This document shows, piece after piece, positions 7,860 through 16,495 of a DNA stretch of 64,000 bases. The first letter of the stretch is position 1; every line of letters starts with the position of its first letter. Under the pieces are notes generated by a model. That model did not search any database. It saw only the letters and a list, made by a program, of their open reading frames with translations, and was not told the origin of the DNA. The stretch comes from an uncultured Alphaproteobacteria bacterium (GTDB lineage: Bacteria > Pseudomonadota > Alphaproteobacteria > Methylaequorales > Methylaequoraceae): positions 242,639 through 306,638 of the forward strand of contig CACMWI010000002.1 of the NCBI GenBank assembly GCA_902617375.1. The letters are read 5' to 3'. The translations under genes were made by a program, and so were the position numbers.

Positions 7860-8540
7860 ATGTCTAAAAAATCAAATAAAGCTTTAGTTCTTTTAAGTGG
7901 GGGCTTAGACTCCTCAGTTGTTTTATCAGTGTGCCAAGATAAAGGTTATGATATATATGCCATTTCCTTTGATTATGGTCAAAGACATAAAGTTGAATTA
8001 GAGTATGCAAAATTTCAAGCAACATTTTTTAATTGTATATCTCACAAAGTCTTTAAGATGGAATTCTACGGGGGCTCAGCATTAACAGATGACATTAAGG
8101 TTCCTAAAAACAGAGATTCTCATTCAATGTCCAAAGATATTCCTGTTACGTACGTTCCAAGTAGAAATATTGTATTCCTCTCTTTTGCCTCAGGATATGC
8201 TGAATGTCATGATATTGATAATATTTTTATAGGAGTAAATGCAATAGATTACTCAGGATATCCTGATTGCAGAAAGAATTTTATAGATAATTTTGAAAAA
8301 CTTATTAATAAATCTACCAAGAAGGGTCTAGAAGGGAGTAAATTTAAGATAAATACTCCTTTAATAAACTTGTCCAAAAAAGACATTATTAAACTGGGTC
8401 ATAAAAACGGTGTTGATTTTTCTATGACTTCGAGTTGTTATAGTCCAAAATTAAAAAAAAACTGTGGAGTATGTGATTCATGCTTATTAAGACAACAAGG
8501 GTTTGAGGAAGCTGGTTTGAGAGATCCAGCCAGAATTTAA
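7860..8540 (+). CDS. queC: 7-cyano-7-deazaguanine (preQ0) synthase
   Basis: This ATP-dependent enzyme converts 7-carboxy-7-deazaguanine to preQ0. The 226 residues carry the PP-loop SGGLDSS (13-19) and the C-terminal zinc site with Cys193, Cys202, Cys205 and Cys208 (in CGVCDSC), so zinc binding is intact here, unlike in the Tgt of the same cluster. The C-terminal RQQGFEEAG is a family hallmark. It is the first gene of a forward unit queC-queE-queD with gaps of three and one bases, giving an obvious co-transcribed pathway from CPH4 to preQ0. Confidence 0.97.
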   Translation: MSKKSNKALVLLSGGLDSSVVLSVCQDKGYDIYAISFDYGQRHKVELEYAKFQATFFNCISHKVFKMEFYGGSALTDDIKVPKNRDSHSMSKDIPVTYVPSRNIVFLSFASGYAECHDIDNIFIGVNAIDYSGYPDCRKNFIDNFEKLINKSTKKGLEGSKFKINTPLINLSKKDIIKLGHKNGVDFSMTSSCYSPKLKKNCGVCDSCLLRQQGFEEAGLRDPARI

Positions 8541-8543
8541 TTA

Positions 8544-9176
8544 ATGTATAAAGTAAAAGAAATTTTCAGATCAATTCAAGGAGAAGGTTTTAATACTGGA
8601 AAAGAAAGTGTATTTATAAGATTTTCTGGTTGTAATTTTTGGAATGGAAGGGTAGAAGACAGGTTAGAAGCAAAATGTAATTTTTGTGATACTGATTTTG
8701 TTGGAGTTAATGGTAAAAATGGAGGTAACTATAATCTAAAAGAGTTAATTGAAGTCGTAGAAAGAGTTTGGGATTTGTCTTTTTCACTAAAAAAAAAAAA
8801 CGTAATTCTAACTGGTGGCGAACCCTTATTACAAGTTGACAAAAAATTGTTAGATTTTTTGAAGAAAAAGAATTTTACTGTTGCTGTAGAAACAAACGGA
8901 TCAATTAAAACAGACCTTGAGTTTGACTGGATTTGTGTCAGTCCGAAGGATCCTGACCACTGGAATCAAAAAAAAGGCGACGAATTAAAAATAATATATC
9001 CCCAAGATAAATTTAATTTAAAAGAAATAGTCAATTTAGATTTTAAATATTTTTTTTTACAGCCAAAAGATGATAGCTTAATGAAACTTAATCTTAATAA
9101 AACTATTGACTATTGCAATTTAAATAAGAAGTGGATACCTAGTTTTCAATTTCATAAAGCAATCGGAATTCAGTGA
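8544..9176 (+). CDS. queE: 7-carboxy-7-deazaguanine synthase (radical SAM)
   Basis: This radical-SAM enzyme contracts the ring of 6-carboxytetrahydropterin to CDG. The 210 residues show IQGEGFNTG near the N-terminus, and the cluster cysteines Cys30, Cys45 and Cys48. That spacing, C-x14-C-x2-C, is the expanded form found in many proteobacterial QueE enzymes, in place of the classic C-x3-C-x2-C. TGGEPLL (about 90-96) is the SAM-binding glycine motif, and SPKDP follows later. It sits between queC and queD. Length is normal for this subfamily. Confidence 0.95.
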   Translation: MYKVKEIFRSIQGEGFNTGKESVFIRFSGCNFWNGRVEDRLEAKCNFCDTDFVGVNGKNGGNYNLKELIEVVERVWDLSFSLKKKNVILTGGEPLLQVDKKLLDFLKKKNFTVAVETNGSIKTDLEFDWICVSPKDPDHWNQKKGDELKIIYPQDKFNLKEIVNLDFKYFFLQPKDDSLMKLNLNKTIDYCNLNKKWIPSFQFHKAIGIQ

Positions 9177-9177
9177 A

Positions 9178-9534
9178 ATGATAATCTTCAAAAAATATTA
9201 TTTTGACGCAGCACATTATATGCCTGAATTCAAAAAAAATCACAAATATAAGAAAGTTCATGGGCATAGTTATGAGATTATTATAAAATTGAAAGGTGAA
9301 TTAGATCCAAAAAATAATTGGGTTATGGATTTAGAAAAACTTGATTCTTTTGTGAATCCTGAGTTATCAAAACTTGACCATTCAATATTAAATGAAGTTA
9401 GGGGTCTTGAAAAACCAACTAGTGAAAATATAGCAAAATGGCTTTGGAAAAAATTAAAAAAAAAAATTCACAATCTAGTTAGTGTTGAAATCAATAGACC
9501 AAGAATTGGAGGATGTATCTTCAAGGGAGATTAA
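9178..9534 (+). CDS. queD: 6-carboxytetrahydropterin synthase homologue, catalytic Cys replaced
   Basis: A 118-residue member of the PTPS/QueD family that makes CPH4 from dihydroneopterin triphosphate. The zinc ligands are present: His13 in FDAAH, and His28 and His30 in VHGHS. LDHS (66-69), with the catalytic Asp/His pair, PTSENIA (80-86) and Glu104 are also conserved. The odd point is position 24. Family members have a catalytic Cys a few residues before HGH (HKCxxxHGH), whereas here the segment reads HKYKKVHGH, with Tyr. The only cysteine in the protein is Cys113 near the C-terminus. The operon position after queE supports a QueD role, but the chemistry may be altered. Confidence 0.85.
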   Translation: MIIFKKYYFDAAHYMPEFKKNHKYKKVHGHSYEIIIKLKGELDPKNNWVMDLEKLDSFVNPELSKLDHSILNEVRGLEKPTSENIAKWLWKKLKKKIHNLVSVEINRPRIGGCIFKGD

Positions 9535-9535
9535 A

Positions 9536-9991
9536 TTACCTTCCTGAATAATTTGGAATATCAAGTTCTTCCACATAAACGTTCTTTGGCCTTTTTCCTC
9601 TTTGAAAAACAACATCAATAGGTATACCCCCTCTGGGATTCCAGAAACTTGCAACCCTTATCCATTTTGGAGATACATATTTTATAATTTTTTTGGCTAC
9701 TTTAATAGTACAATCTTCGTGGAAACCTCCGTAATTTCTGAATGTGAACAAAAAGAGTTTAAAAGATTTACTTTCCATTATTTTTTTATTAGGTACATAA
9801 TCAACTATAAAATTACCAAAATCAGGTTGAGAAGTAATTGGACAAATACTTGTAAATTCTGGTGCAGTAAATCTTACACAATAATCTTCATTCGGGTGAG
9901 GGTTCTTTACCGTATCCAAAATAAAATTATCTGGTGAATTTTGAATCTTAGATTTGGATCCAAGATACTTAGGTCCTTTTGTATTTTTCAT
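9536..9991 (-). CDS. queF: NADPH-dependent preQ0 reductase (7-cyano-7-deazaguanine reductase)
   Basis: This enzyme reduces the nitrile of preQ0 to the aminomethyl group of preQ1. The 151 residues represent the short single-domain type of QueF. The active-site motif FTSICPITSQPDF contains the nucleophilic Cys (in SICP) and the general-acid Asp (in QPDF). ESKSFK is the NADPH-binding signature, and FHEDC follows. All key residues are intact. Its stop is one base from the convergent queD stop. It overlaps the end of tgt by 23 bases on the same strand, forming queA-tgt-queF in transcription order. Confidence 0.95.
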   Translation of the reverse strand: MKNTKGPKYLGSKSKIQNSPDNFILDTVKNPHPNEDYCVRFTAPEFTSICPITSQPDFGNFIVDYVPNKKIMESKSFKLFLFTFRNYGGFHEDCTIKVAKKIIKYVSPKWIRVASFWNPRGGIPIDVVFQRGKRPKNVYVEELDIPNYSGR

Positions 9992-11090
9992 GATTTTCAG
10001 AATATTTTTTTTTTAGTTCATCAAATTTTTTATTAATTATAGACTCTCGTATATCACACATCATTTTTTTGTAAAAAGCAATATTATGTAAACTTAAAAT
10101 CATACATGATAAAATTTCATTATTTTTGACTAAGTGATGAATGTAAGATTTTGAAAAATTTTGAGAAACATGTAAATCCAATCCTTTATCAAGAGGAGAG
10201 TCGTCTTTAAGATATATTGCATTTCTCAAATTTATTTCACCATTACTTGTAAAAGCTCTCCCATTCCTCCCAAACCTCGTAGGTAATACACAATCAAACA
10301 TATCAATTCCTCTCTCTACTGCTGAAAATATGTCAATTGGTCTGCCAACACCCATCAAATATCTAGGTTTATCTTCATCGATATTTTCTAGAGAAAAATC
10401 AATTGTTTTGATCATCTCTTCATGAGACTCTCCAACTGAAAGTCCTCCCAGTGCATAACCATCAAATCCAATTTTACTTAATTTTTCAGAGCATTTCTTT
10501 CTTAGAGATTCAAACATACCTCCTTGAATAATTCCAAATAAACCAAAGCCCTCTCTTGATGTGAAAGTGTTTTTACACCTATTCGCCCATCTGAGTGACA
10601 GTTCCATTGACTCTTCAGCTCTTGAAAATGACGCTGGATATTCAGTACATTCATCCAGTACCATTGAAATATCAGAATTTAATCTTTCTTGGATTTGAAT
10701 TGCAGATTCTGGGGTTAATTCAATTTTTTTTCCGTCAATATGAGATACAAAATTAACTCCATGTTCACTTATTTTTCTTAATTTTGATAAAGACCATACT
10801 TGATATCCGCCAGAATCTGTCAAAATTGGTTTATTCCAATTGATAAATTTGTGAAGTCCTCCTAATTCTTTTACTAAACGATCTCCTGGGCGAAGCATCA
10901 AATGGTATGTATTTGCTAAAATAATTTCTATACCAAGTTTTTCTAAATCTCTCTGAAAAATTGCCTTTACGCTCCCAAGAGTTCCAACTGGCATGAAGAC
11001 TGGAGTTTTAATTTTTCCATGGAAAGTTTCAATACATCCTGCGCGTGCCTTTTGAAATTTATTTTCTACAGTGAATTTAAACTTTGCCAT
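9969..11090 (-). CDS. tgt: tRNA-guanine transglycosylase lacking the zinc-site cysteines
   Basis: This enzyme exchanges guanine-34 of GUN-anticodon tRNAs for preQ1. The 373-residue protein aligns end to end with bacterial Tgt. Active-site residues are present: Asp92 in TDSGGYQ, Asp146/Cys148 in LDECT, GGLSVGE (215-221), and the nucleophile Asp266 in DMFDC. The structural zinc site is not. Where the E. coli enzyme has CxCxxC, this protein has Leu304, Leu306 and Ser309 (GLDLHVSQNF), flanked by otherwise well-matched sequence (SPLDKG before, SKSYIHHL after). The fourth ligand, His335 in LHN, remains. The reading frame is continuous, so this is substitution and not a frameshift. Neighbours queA (14-base overlap) and queF support an active pathway. 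Confidence 0.93.
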   Translation of the reverse strand: MAKFKFTVENKFQKARAGCIETFHGKIKTPVFMPVGTLGSVKAIFQRDLEKLGIEIILANTYHLMLRPGDRLVKELGGLHKFINWNKPILTDSGGYQVWSLSKLRKISEHGVNFVSHIDGKKIELTPESAIQIQERLNSDISMVLDECTEYPASFSRAEESMELSLRWANRCKNTFTSREGFGLFGIIQGGMFESLRKKCSEKLSKIGFDGYALGGLSVGESHEEMIKTIDFSLENIDEDKPRYLMGVGRPIDIFSAVERGIDMFDCVLPTRFGRNGRAFTSNGEINLRNAIYLKDDSPLDKGLDLHVSQNFSKSYIHHLVKNNEILSCMILSLHNIAFYKKMMCDIRESIINKKFDELKKKYSENHEKYKRT

Positions 11091-12117
11091 TTTTATTCCA
11101 AATTAAACATGCATCTCCATAAGAAAAAAAACGAAGTTTATTTTTGATCGCAAAATCATAAAGTCTCATTGTTTTTTTTTTTCCAATAAGTGTGAAAATT
11201 AAAAGTAGTAATGTAGATTTTGGTGTATGAAAATTTGTAACAAGTCCATCAACAGAATTTATTTCCCACCCGGGTTTTATAAATATATTTGTTTCACCTT
11301 TATATGGTGAAATATAACCTTTGCTGTCTTTTGATGATTCAAGTAATCTTAAAACCGTTGTTCCAATAGCAATTATTCTTCCACCATTGTTCTTTACATT
11401 ATTAATTTTATCAGATGATTCTTTTGAAATATATCCATATTCATAATGCATCTTATGTTTAAAAACATTTGTTGTTCTTATTGGAATGAAAGTCCCGCCA
11501 TTTACATGTAAAGTAATATAAATTATTTTAATTTTTTTTGTTTTTAGTTTATTAATTAAACGTTTAGTAAAGTGAAAGCTGGCTGTTGGGGCAGCTACTG
11601 CTCCTTCATTTTTGGCAAAGATAGTTTGATAATTATTAAAATCTGATTTCTTGTGACCTCTCTTTTTTATGTAGGGGGGGATGGGAGGTTTTCCAAAAAT
11701 TTTTATTTTTTCTAAAAATTCTTTGTAAGGTAAGTTAAACTTTAAAGATATTTCATAATCATGTATTTTAATTATTTCAGCAAATTGTTTTTTAAAAATA
11801 CTGATTTTCATTCCGGTCATTAGCTTTTTTTTTGCTTTTAAAAAAGCACTCCATTTGTTTTCTTTTTTATCTTCAATTTTATTTAGATTTATTGAAACTT
11901 TTTGATTTTCAATTTCGCCCTCGAGTTCAGCATGGATTACCTTAGTGTTATTGATAATAATTGCATCTGATGAATTTAATTCATTTATAATTTCATTGAA
12001 CTTAATTATTCTGTTTTTTTTTCCTACAACAACTAATTTTGAATTATCTCTAGGTTTAACAGGGTGCAGGGCTATCAGTTCCTTTGGAATTTCATAATCT
12101 AAATCGTTTAGATGCAT
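11077..12117 (-). CDS. queA: S-adenosylmethionine:tRNA ribosyltransferase-isomerase
   Basis: This enzyme transfers and rearranges the ribosyl group of SAM onto preQ1 in tRNA to give epoxyqueuosine, the substrate of QueG. The 346 residues are of normal length. Hallmarks include the N-terminal YEIPKELIALHPVKPRD, PPIPPYIKK in the middle, EGAVAAPTASFHF (the SAM-binding region), LHVNGGTF(I)P, and VTNFHTPKSTLLLL near the C-terminus. It starts two bases after the argE stop and overlaps tgt by 14 bases. The strand order argE-queA-tgt-queF suggests one transcript, with argE and nadK further upstream. Confidence 0.96.
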   Translation of the reverse strand: MHLNDLDYEIPKELIALHPVKPRDNSKLVVVGKKNRIIKFNEIINELNSSDAIIINNTKVIHAELEGEIENQKVSINLNKIEDKKENKWSAFLKAKKKLMTGMKISIFKKQFAEIIKIHDYEISLKFNLPYKEFLEKIKIFGKPPIPPYIKKRGHKKSDFNNYQTIFAKNEGAVAAPTASFHFTKRLINKLKTKKIKIIYITLHVNGGTFIPIRTTNVFKHKMHYEYGYISKESSDKINNVKNNGGRIIAIGTTVLRLLESSKDSKGYISPYKGETNIFIKPGWEINSVDGLVTNFHTPKSTLLLLIFTLIGKKKTMRLYDFAIKNKLRFFSYGDACLIWNKNGKV

Positions 12118-12118
12118 T

Positions 12119-13252
12119 TTAGTAAAGGTAATCTATTACTTTAGTGAGAAAATCTTCGCATTTATTTAACTGTACTATTTCAATGTATTCATCTGGTTTG
12201 TGGGCTTGTTTAATACTTCCTGGACCACAAACTATTGTTTGAAAGCCTATCTGATTGAAAATACCTGCTTCTGTACCGAAACTCACCGTATTTACGGAGT
12301 TAGTTCTCAATTTTTCTAAGCAAAGTGATATGATATTTGAATTGTGATTTGTTATCAAAGGGGGAAAATTATTTTGTTCAGACAATAATATACTGCATTT
12401 CTTGTTAACTGACTTCATCTCCCCTTCTAAAATTAATAGATAATCTTTGATTTGGTTTACAAACTTTTCTGTATTAAATTTTGGAGTATCTCTTATCTCA
12501 AATTCAATTTTACAATTGTTCGGTATAATATTAACTGCGGTCCCACCAGAAATTTTTCCTACATTAATGGTTGTAAAACTTGGATAGAAATTTAGGTCTT
12601 TTTTTTTTTCAATTAATTTTTGTTTAGCCTCTAGAAATTGAATAAACTTTGAGCAATATTGTATTGCATTGACCCCCTCATTTATTAATGATGAGTGAGA
12701 TTCTAATCCATTAAATGATACTTCAAAGTTTTTCTTTCCTTTGTGCTGATTTACAAGTTTCATTTCAGTTGGTTCACCGACAATACAAAATTTTGGTTTA
12801 GGATCTAGTTTGTTCAAGAAAGGAACTAATTTCTGAATACCAAGACATCCTACTTCTTCATCATAAGAGAAAATTAGAAAAAGAGGCTTCTTCATTTCTT
12901 TAATTTTTAATTTTTTTAATAAAGACAATACAACTGCTATAAATCCTTTCATATCAGCAGTTCCTCTACCATAATATTTATTATTTTTCATAGTTAAATT
13001 AAAAGGGTTTGATGTCCATTTTTGTCCATCTGTCGGAACAACGTCTGTATGGCCAGAAAAGGCTATTCCGCCGTCTGTTTTTGGTCCAATTCTGCAAAAA
13101 ACGTTAAACCTGCCTTTTTCCCCTTCAATTTTTTTGGCTTTCAATCCAATTTTATTTAAATAATCTATAATAAAATTTGCCAATTCTTTATTTGAATTTT
13201 CACTAATTGTTGGAAAAGAAATTAATTTGGAAAAGATCTGATCTAAATTCAT
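12119..13252 (-). CDS. argE: Acetylornithine deacetylase (M20 family)
   Basis: This metal-dependent enzyme hydrolyses N2-acetylornithine to ornithine in arginine synthesis. The 377 residues carry the M20 motifs: SGHTDVVP with the first metal His/Asp, GRGTADMKG with the bridging Asp, YDEEVGCLG with the catalytic and ligand Glu pair, and GEPTEM. The C-terminal GTEAGIFNQIG and GPGSIKQAHKPDE are typical of ArgE and separate it from DapE-type relatives. It lies two bases from both nadK and queA on the same strand, in a tightly packed mixed-function run. Confidence 0.9.
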   Translation of the reverse strand: MNLDQIFSKLISFPTISENSNKELANFIIDYLNKIGLKAKKIEGEKGRFNVFCRIGPKTDGGIAFSGHTDVVPTDGQKWTSNPFNLTMKNNKYYGRGTADMKGFIAVVLSLLKKLKIKEMKKPLFLIFSYDEEVGCLGIQKLVPFLNKLDPKPKFCIVGEPTEMKLVNQHKGKKNFEVSFNGLESHSSLINEGVNAIQYCSKFIQFLEAKQKLIEKKKDLNFYPSFTTINVGKISGGTAVNIIPNNCKIEFEIRDTPKFNTEKFVNQIKDYLLILEGEMKSVNKKCSILLSEQNNFPPLITNHNSNIISLCLEKLRTNSVNTVSFGTEAGIFNQIGFQTIVCGPGSIKQAHKPDEYIEIVQLNKCEDFLTKVIDYLY

Positions 13253-13254
13253 TT

Positions 13255-14019
13255 TTAAGAATTATTAAATTGTTCGTTTATTATGCGTTCTTCTAAGTCA
13301 TGACCAGGATCAAACAACAAGTTTACAAATAATTTTTTTTCAAGTTCAATTTCAAGCCTGTCAATATTTTCAAATTGCATGAAGTCTGCTTCTGCTCTAA
13401 CAGGTCTTAATTTAGAGTCAATTGCGTACAGAGTAATTTTTGCATCATTGGTAAGTAAAGCACCTCTCCATCTTCTTGGTCTGTAAGGACTTATTGGAGT
13501 GAGTGCTAAAACCTTAGCACCTACAGGAATTACAGGACCTCTCAATGAAAGATTATAAGCTGAACTTCCAGCTGGAGTTGCGATTAAACAACCGTCACCA
13601 AGAAATTCTTCAATCCTAGTTTTATTATTTACTTCAATTTTTATTTTTGCAATCTTTGAGCTACTTCTTATTAGAGATACATCATTAAAAGCTAAACTCT
13701 CTTTAATTTTTTTATTCTTTTCAAAGCATTTTATTTTTAAAGGTGATAACTTATACGGAATTGCCTCGTCTAATCTTTTTTTTAAATTTTTCTCAGAGAA
13801 CTGATTCATCAAAAATCCAATGTGACCTTTATTCATTCCATAAATTGGTTTGTTCAAATGTAAAAAATCATGTAATGACTTTAACATTGTTCCATCACCT
13901 CCTAGTGCCACTATAATGTCTGCTTTTTCTGGCGGAACGGAATCGTAAGTTTGTTCCATCATTTTAAGCGATTTAATAGCATCTGGTTTTTCTGAAGAAA
14001 CAAATCCAATTTTCGTCAT
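13255..14019 (-). CDS. nadK: NAD kinase
   Basis: This enzyme phosphorylates NAD to NADP in the cytosol. The 254 residues include the diagnostic GGDGT (40-44), NKGHIGFLMN, and the conserved region GDGCLIATPAGSSAYNLS. LTPISPYRPRRWRG corresponds to the usual LxPI.P..L...P region. The length is on the short side, as is usual for alphaproteobacterial NadK. It starts three bases after moaA ends and is followed two bases later by argE, so moaA-nadK-argE-queA-tgt-queF may all be read from the promoter before moaA. Confidence 0.94.
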   Translation of the reverse strand: MTKIGFVSSEKPDAIKSLKMMEQTYDSVPPEKADIIVALGGDGTMLKSLHDFLHLNKPIYGMNKGHIGFLMNQFSEKNLKKRLDEAIPYKLSPLKIKCFEKNKKIKESLAFNDVSLIRSSSKIAKIKIEVNNKTRIEEFLGDGCLIATPAGSSAYNLSLRGPVIPVGAKVLALTPISPYRPRRWRGALLTNDAKITLYAIDSKLRPVRAEADFMQFENIDRLEIELEKKLFVNLLFDPGHDLEERIINEQFNNS

Positions 14020-14022
14020 TTT

Positions 14023-15006
14023 TCAACCACCTGTAGTATTCATAAATCTTTTATGAATATAGCTTTTTTCATCAATTTTAAAGTAATGTCTTTCTGGTTT
14101 CATGAAAATGACTTTCTTTAATGCATTTAACAAATTTGGTCTGTCATTAGCTCTAATAAATGGAGTGAGGTCTAAAGAATTGTTATCACCAAGACATGGA
14201 TAGACTTTTCCATTTGAAGTTATTCTTAATCTGTTACAAGTTGCACAAAAATGATCAGATATAGGGGAGATGAAACCTACAAATAAATTTAATTTTTTGC
14301 AATAGAAATAGTTTGATGGACCTGACGACTTCAGTGAAGATTGTTCTAAATCAAAATCTTTACAGATTATTTCCTTAGCTTTATTAACAGAAAAGTATTG
14401 TGACTTTCTCGAGTTTAAGATATCTCCTACCGGCATAACTTCAATGAAAGATAATGTAAAAGAATTATGACCACACCATTTCATTATTTCTAATAATTCA
14501 TCATCATTAAAATTTTTTAAAAGAACTGTGTTAATCTTTACAGATAACTTATTTTCTTTAGCACTTTCAATTCCTTCGAAAACACTTTCAATGTTTCCTC
14601 CATTAGTAATGAAATTAAATTTTTCTTTTATGAGCGAATCAAGTGAAACATTTACTCTTTTGACTCCAAGATCTGATAATGTTTTTGAATATTTTTTTAA
14701 CTGCGTTCCATTCGTAGTTAGTAAAATTTCATCAATAACCTTTTTACTTAGTTTTTTGGATAGGAATTCAATATATTCCACTATATCTTTTCTCACTAAT
14801 GGTTCTCCACCAGTAATACGAAATTTTCTGATCCCTAAATCAATGAGTGACTCTGAAATTAGTTTAAGTTTATTAATATCTAAAATTTCTTCTTTTTTGT
14901 AAAAATTTGGATTGGACTCAGGCATACAATATTTGCATCTAAGATCACATCTGTCTGTAACAGAAATTCTTACATAGTCAATTTTTCGTCCAAAGTTATC
15001 CAGCAT
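14023..15006 (-). CDS. moaA: GTP 3',8-cyclase (molybdenum cofactor synthesis)
   Basis: This radical-SAM enzyme performs the first step of molybdopterin synthesis. The 327 residues show the N-terminal cluster motif CDLRCKYC (Cys20, Cys24, Cys27). The C-terminal second [4Fe-4S] motif is C-x2-C-x13-C, from CATCNR to the Cys in VYPCLG. The protein ends in the functionally important Gly-Gly tail (TTGG). It is divergent from fdhD across 79 bases, placing cofactor synthesis next to the formate dehydrogenase maturation genes. The partner moaC and the other Moco genes are not in the window. Confidence 0.96.
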   Translation of the reverse strand: MLDNFGRKIDYVRISVTDRCDLRCKYCMPESNPNFYKKEEILDINKLKLISESLIDLGIRKFRITGGEPLVRKDIVEYIEFLSKKLSKKVIDEILLTTNGTQLKKYSKTLSDLGVKRVNVSLDSLIKEKFNFITNGGNIESVFEGIESAKENKLSVKINTVLLKNFNDDELLEIMKWCGHNSFTLSFIEVMPVGDILNSRKSQYFSVNKAKEIICKDFDLEQSSLKSSGPSNYFYCKKLNLFVGFISPISDHFCATCNRLRITSNGKVYPCLGDNNSLDLTPFIRANDRPNLLNALKKVIFMKPERHYFKIDEKSYIHKRFMNTTGG

Positions 15007-15085
15007 AATTTTTTTGAATAATATTCATATTTTAATTCTTAGGTTAAAATAATATAGTAATCAAATTATTAGTAAACTTAAAGTC

Positions 15086-15880
15086 ATGAAAATTAAACCC
15101 AACTTAGAAAATTCATCCTTAACAAGAAAAATCTTTGGATTAGATGAGTATTTAAAACGAAAGAGGATAGACGTAATTGAAGAAAAGCCCATAACACTCT
15201 ATTTAAACAGTCAAGAAATTGTGACAATGATGACAATTAACGATTTCCCAGAATATTTAGCGCTTGGTTATCTTTTAAATCAAAATATGATTACCAAAAC
15301 AACAAAAATTGAGTCTGTTGAATATTATGCAGATCTAAAAACAGTTGTTGTAAGAACAAAAAAATCAACAAATTTTGAAGCAAAATTAAAAAAAAAGACC
15401 ATTACCTCAGGTTGTGCTCAAGGAACAGTGTTCGGTGATATTATGGATAATTTGAAAAAATTTAAATTTAAAAATTCTTTCAAAATTAAAAAATCATGGA
15501 TTTATGACCTATCAAAAAAAATTAATCTAACTCCTAGCCTTTACCTAAAAGCTGGAGCTATTCATGGTTGTGTCTTATGTGTGAAAAACAAGCCTTTGAT
15601 ATATATGGAGGATGTTGGAAGACATAATGCCATAGACAAGATTGCAGGTTACATGAAAGTAAAAAAGATTTCTCCAGCCAATAAAATTTTTTATACAACT
15701 GGAAGACTCACAAGTGAAATGGTAATGAAGTCGGTTCAAATGAGAATCCCAATAGTTATTTCAAGATCAGGTTTCACAGCATGGGGGGTTGACCTTGCAC
15801 GACAAGCTAACCTGACTTTAATTGGAAGAGCCAAAGGAAAAAAATTTTTTGTCTTGAGTGGAGAACATAGAATTGAATAA
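15086..15880 (+). CDS. fdhD: Formate dehydrogenase accessory protein, FdhD/FdsC type
   Basis: This Moco-binding chaperone family inserts sulfurated bis-MGD into formate dehydrogenase. The 264 residues contain EDVGRHNAIDK, the strongest family signature, and TTGRLTSEMVMKS. At the catalytic loop the E. coli protein has a CxxC pair, whereas this protein has SGCAQGT with a single Cys110. The one-Cys pattern resembles what I associate with FdsC, the partner of cytosolic NAD-dependent (Fds) formate dehydrogenases, which fits the fdsA and fdsGB genes close by. It overlaps mobA by 23 bases, so Moco guanylylation and insertion are coupled in one operon. Confidence 0.9.
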   Translation: MKIKPNLENSSLTRKIFGLDEYLKRKRIDVIEEKPITLYLNSQEIVTMMTINDFPEYLALGYLLNQNMITKTTKIESVEYYADLKTVVVRTKKSTNFEAKLKKKTITSGCAQGTVFGDIMDNLKKFKFKNSFKIKKSWIYDLSKKINLTPSLYLKAGAIHGCVLCVKNKPLIYMEDVGRHNAIDKIAGYMKVKKISPANKIFYTTGRLTSEMVMKSVQMRIPIVISRSGFTAWGVDLARQANLTLIGRAKGKKFFVLSGEHRIE

Positions 15881-16493
15881 AGACAAAATTTTAGGCATGA
15901 TACTCTCTGGCGGTTTATCAAGAAGGATGGGTTCAGACAAAACTTTTAAGAAAATTTCAGGTGTAAATTTGATACAGCATACTATTAAGAGATCCACAAA
16001 ACAGGTTGGAAGATTAATTGTAAATTCAAATGATTCTAGTAAAATTTTTAAGTATCTTGACTCAACCAAAATTGTAAAGGATTGTATTCCAGGAAATTTT
16101 GGTCCTCTTGTAGGAATTTTGTCTGGTATAAAGTGGGCAAGACATGATTCAAATTATAATTGGTTGGTAAGTTTTCCAGTAGACTCTCCTTTTTTTCCAA
16201 ATGATATTGTCAATAGATTCATTGAAGAGAGCGAAAATTATGAAATTCTAATGGCGGAATGTTCCAAAAGAGTACATCCAGTTTTTTCAATGTGGAAAGT
16301 AAACATAGAAATGGAAAATCAATTGGAATTTTTCTTGAATGCTGGTGGAAGAAAGATAGATGAATTTACCAAAAAATTTAAAACGAGGGTGGTAAAGTTT
16401 GAGGAATTTGGATATGATCCATTCTTTAACGTTAATACTGTTGAAGACTTAAAAATTGCGAATGAAATTTACAACAAATATTTCAAAGATTAA
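15858..16493 (+). CDS. mobA: Molybdenum cofactor guanylyltransferase
   Basis: This enzyme attaches GMP to Mo-molybdopterin to make the MGD cofactor needed by formate dehydrogenase. The 211 residues have LSGGLSRRMGSDK near the N-terminus (residues 16-28), the nucleotide-binding signature of MobA, then FPVDSPFFP, corresponding to the conserved PxDxPF motif, and an HPVFSMW segment. The start chosen lies inside the fdhD 3' end; a second Met at residue 14 directly before the motif is possible but would trim the first strand. It is two bases from the transporter gene, so fdhD-mobA-OFA transporter form one unit. Confidence 0.93.
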   Translation: MENIELNKDKILGMILSGGLSRRMGSDKTFKKISGVNLIQHTIKRSTKQVGRLIVNSNDSSKIFKYLDSTKIVKDCIPGNFGPLVGILSGIKWARHDSNYNWLVSFPVDSPFFPNDIVNRFIEESENYEILMAECSKRVHPVFSMWKVNIEMENQLEFFLNAGGRKIDEFTKKFKTRVVKFEEFGYDPFFNVNTVEDLKIANEIYNKYFKD

Positions 16494-16495
16494 AT

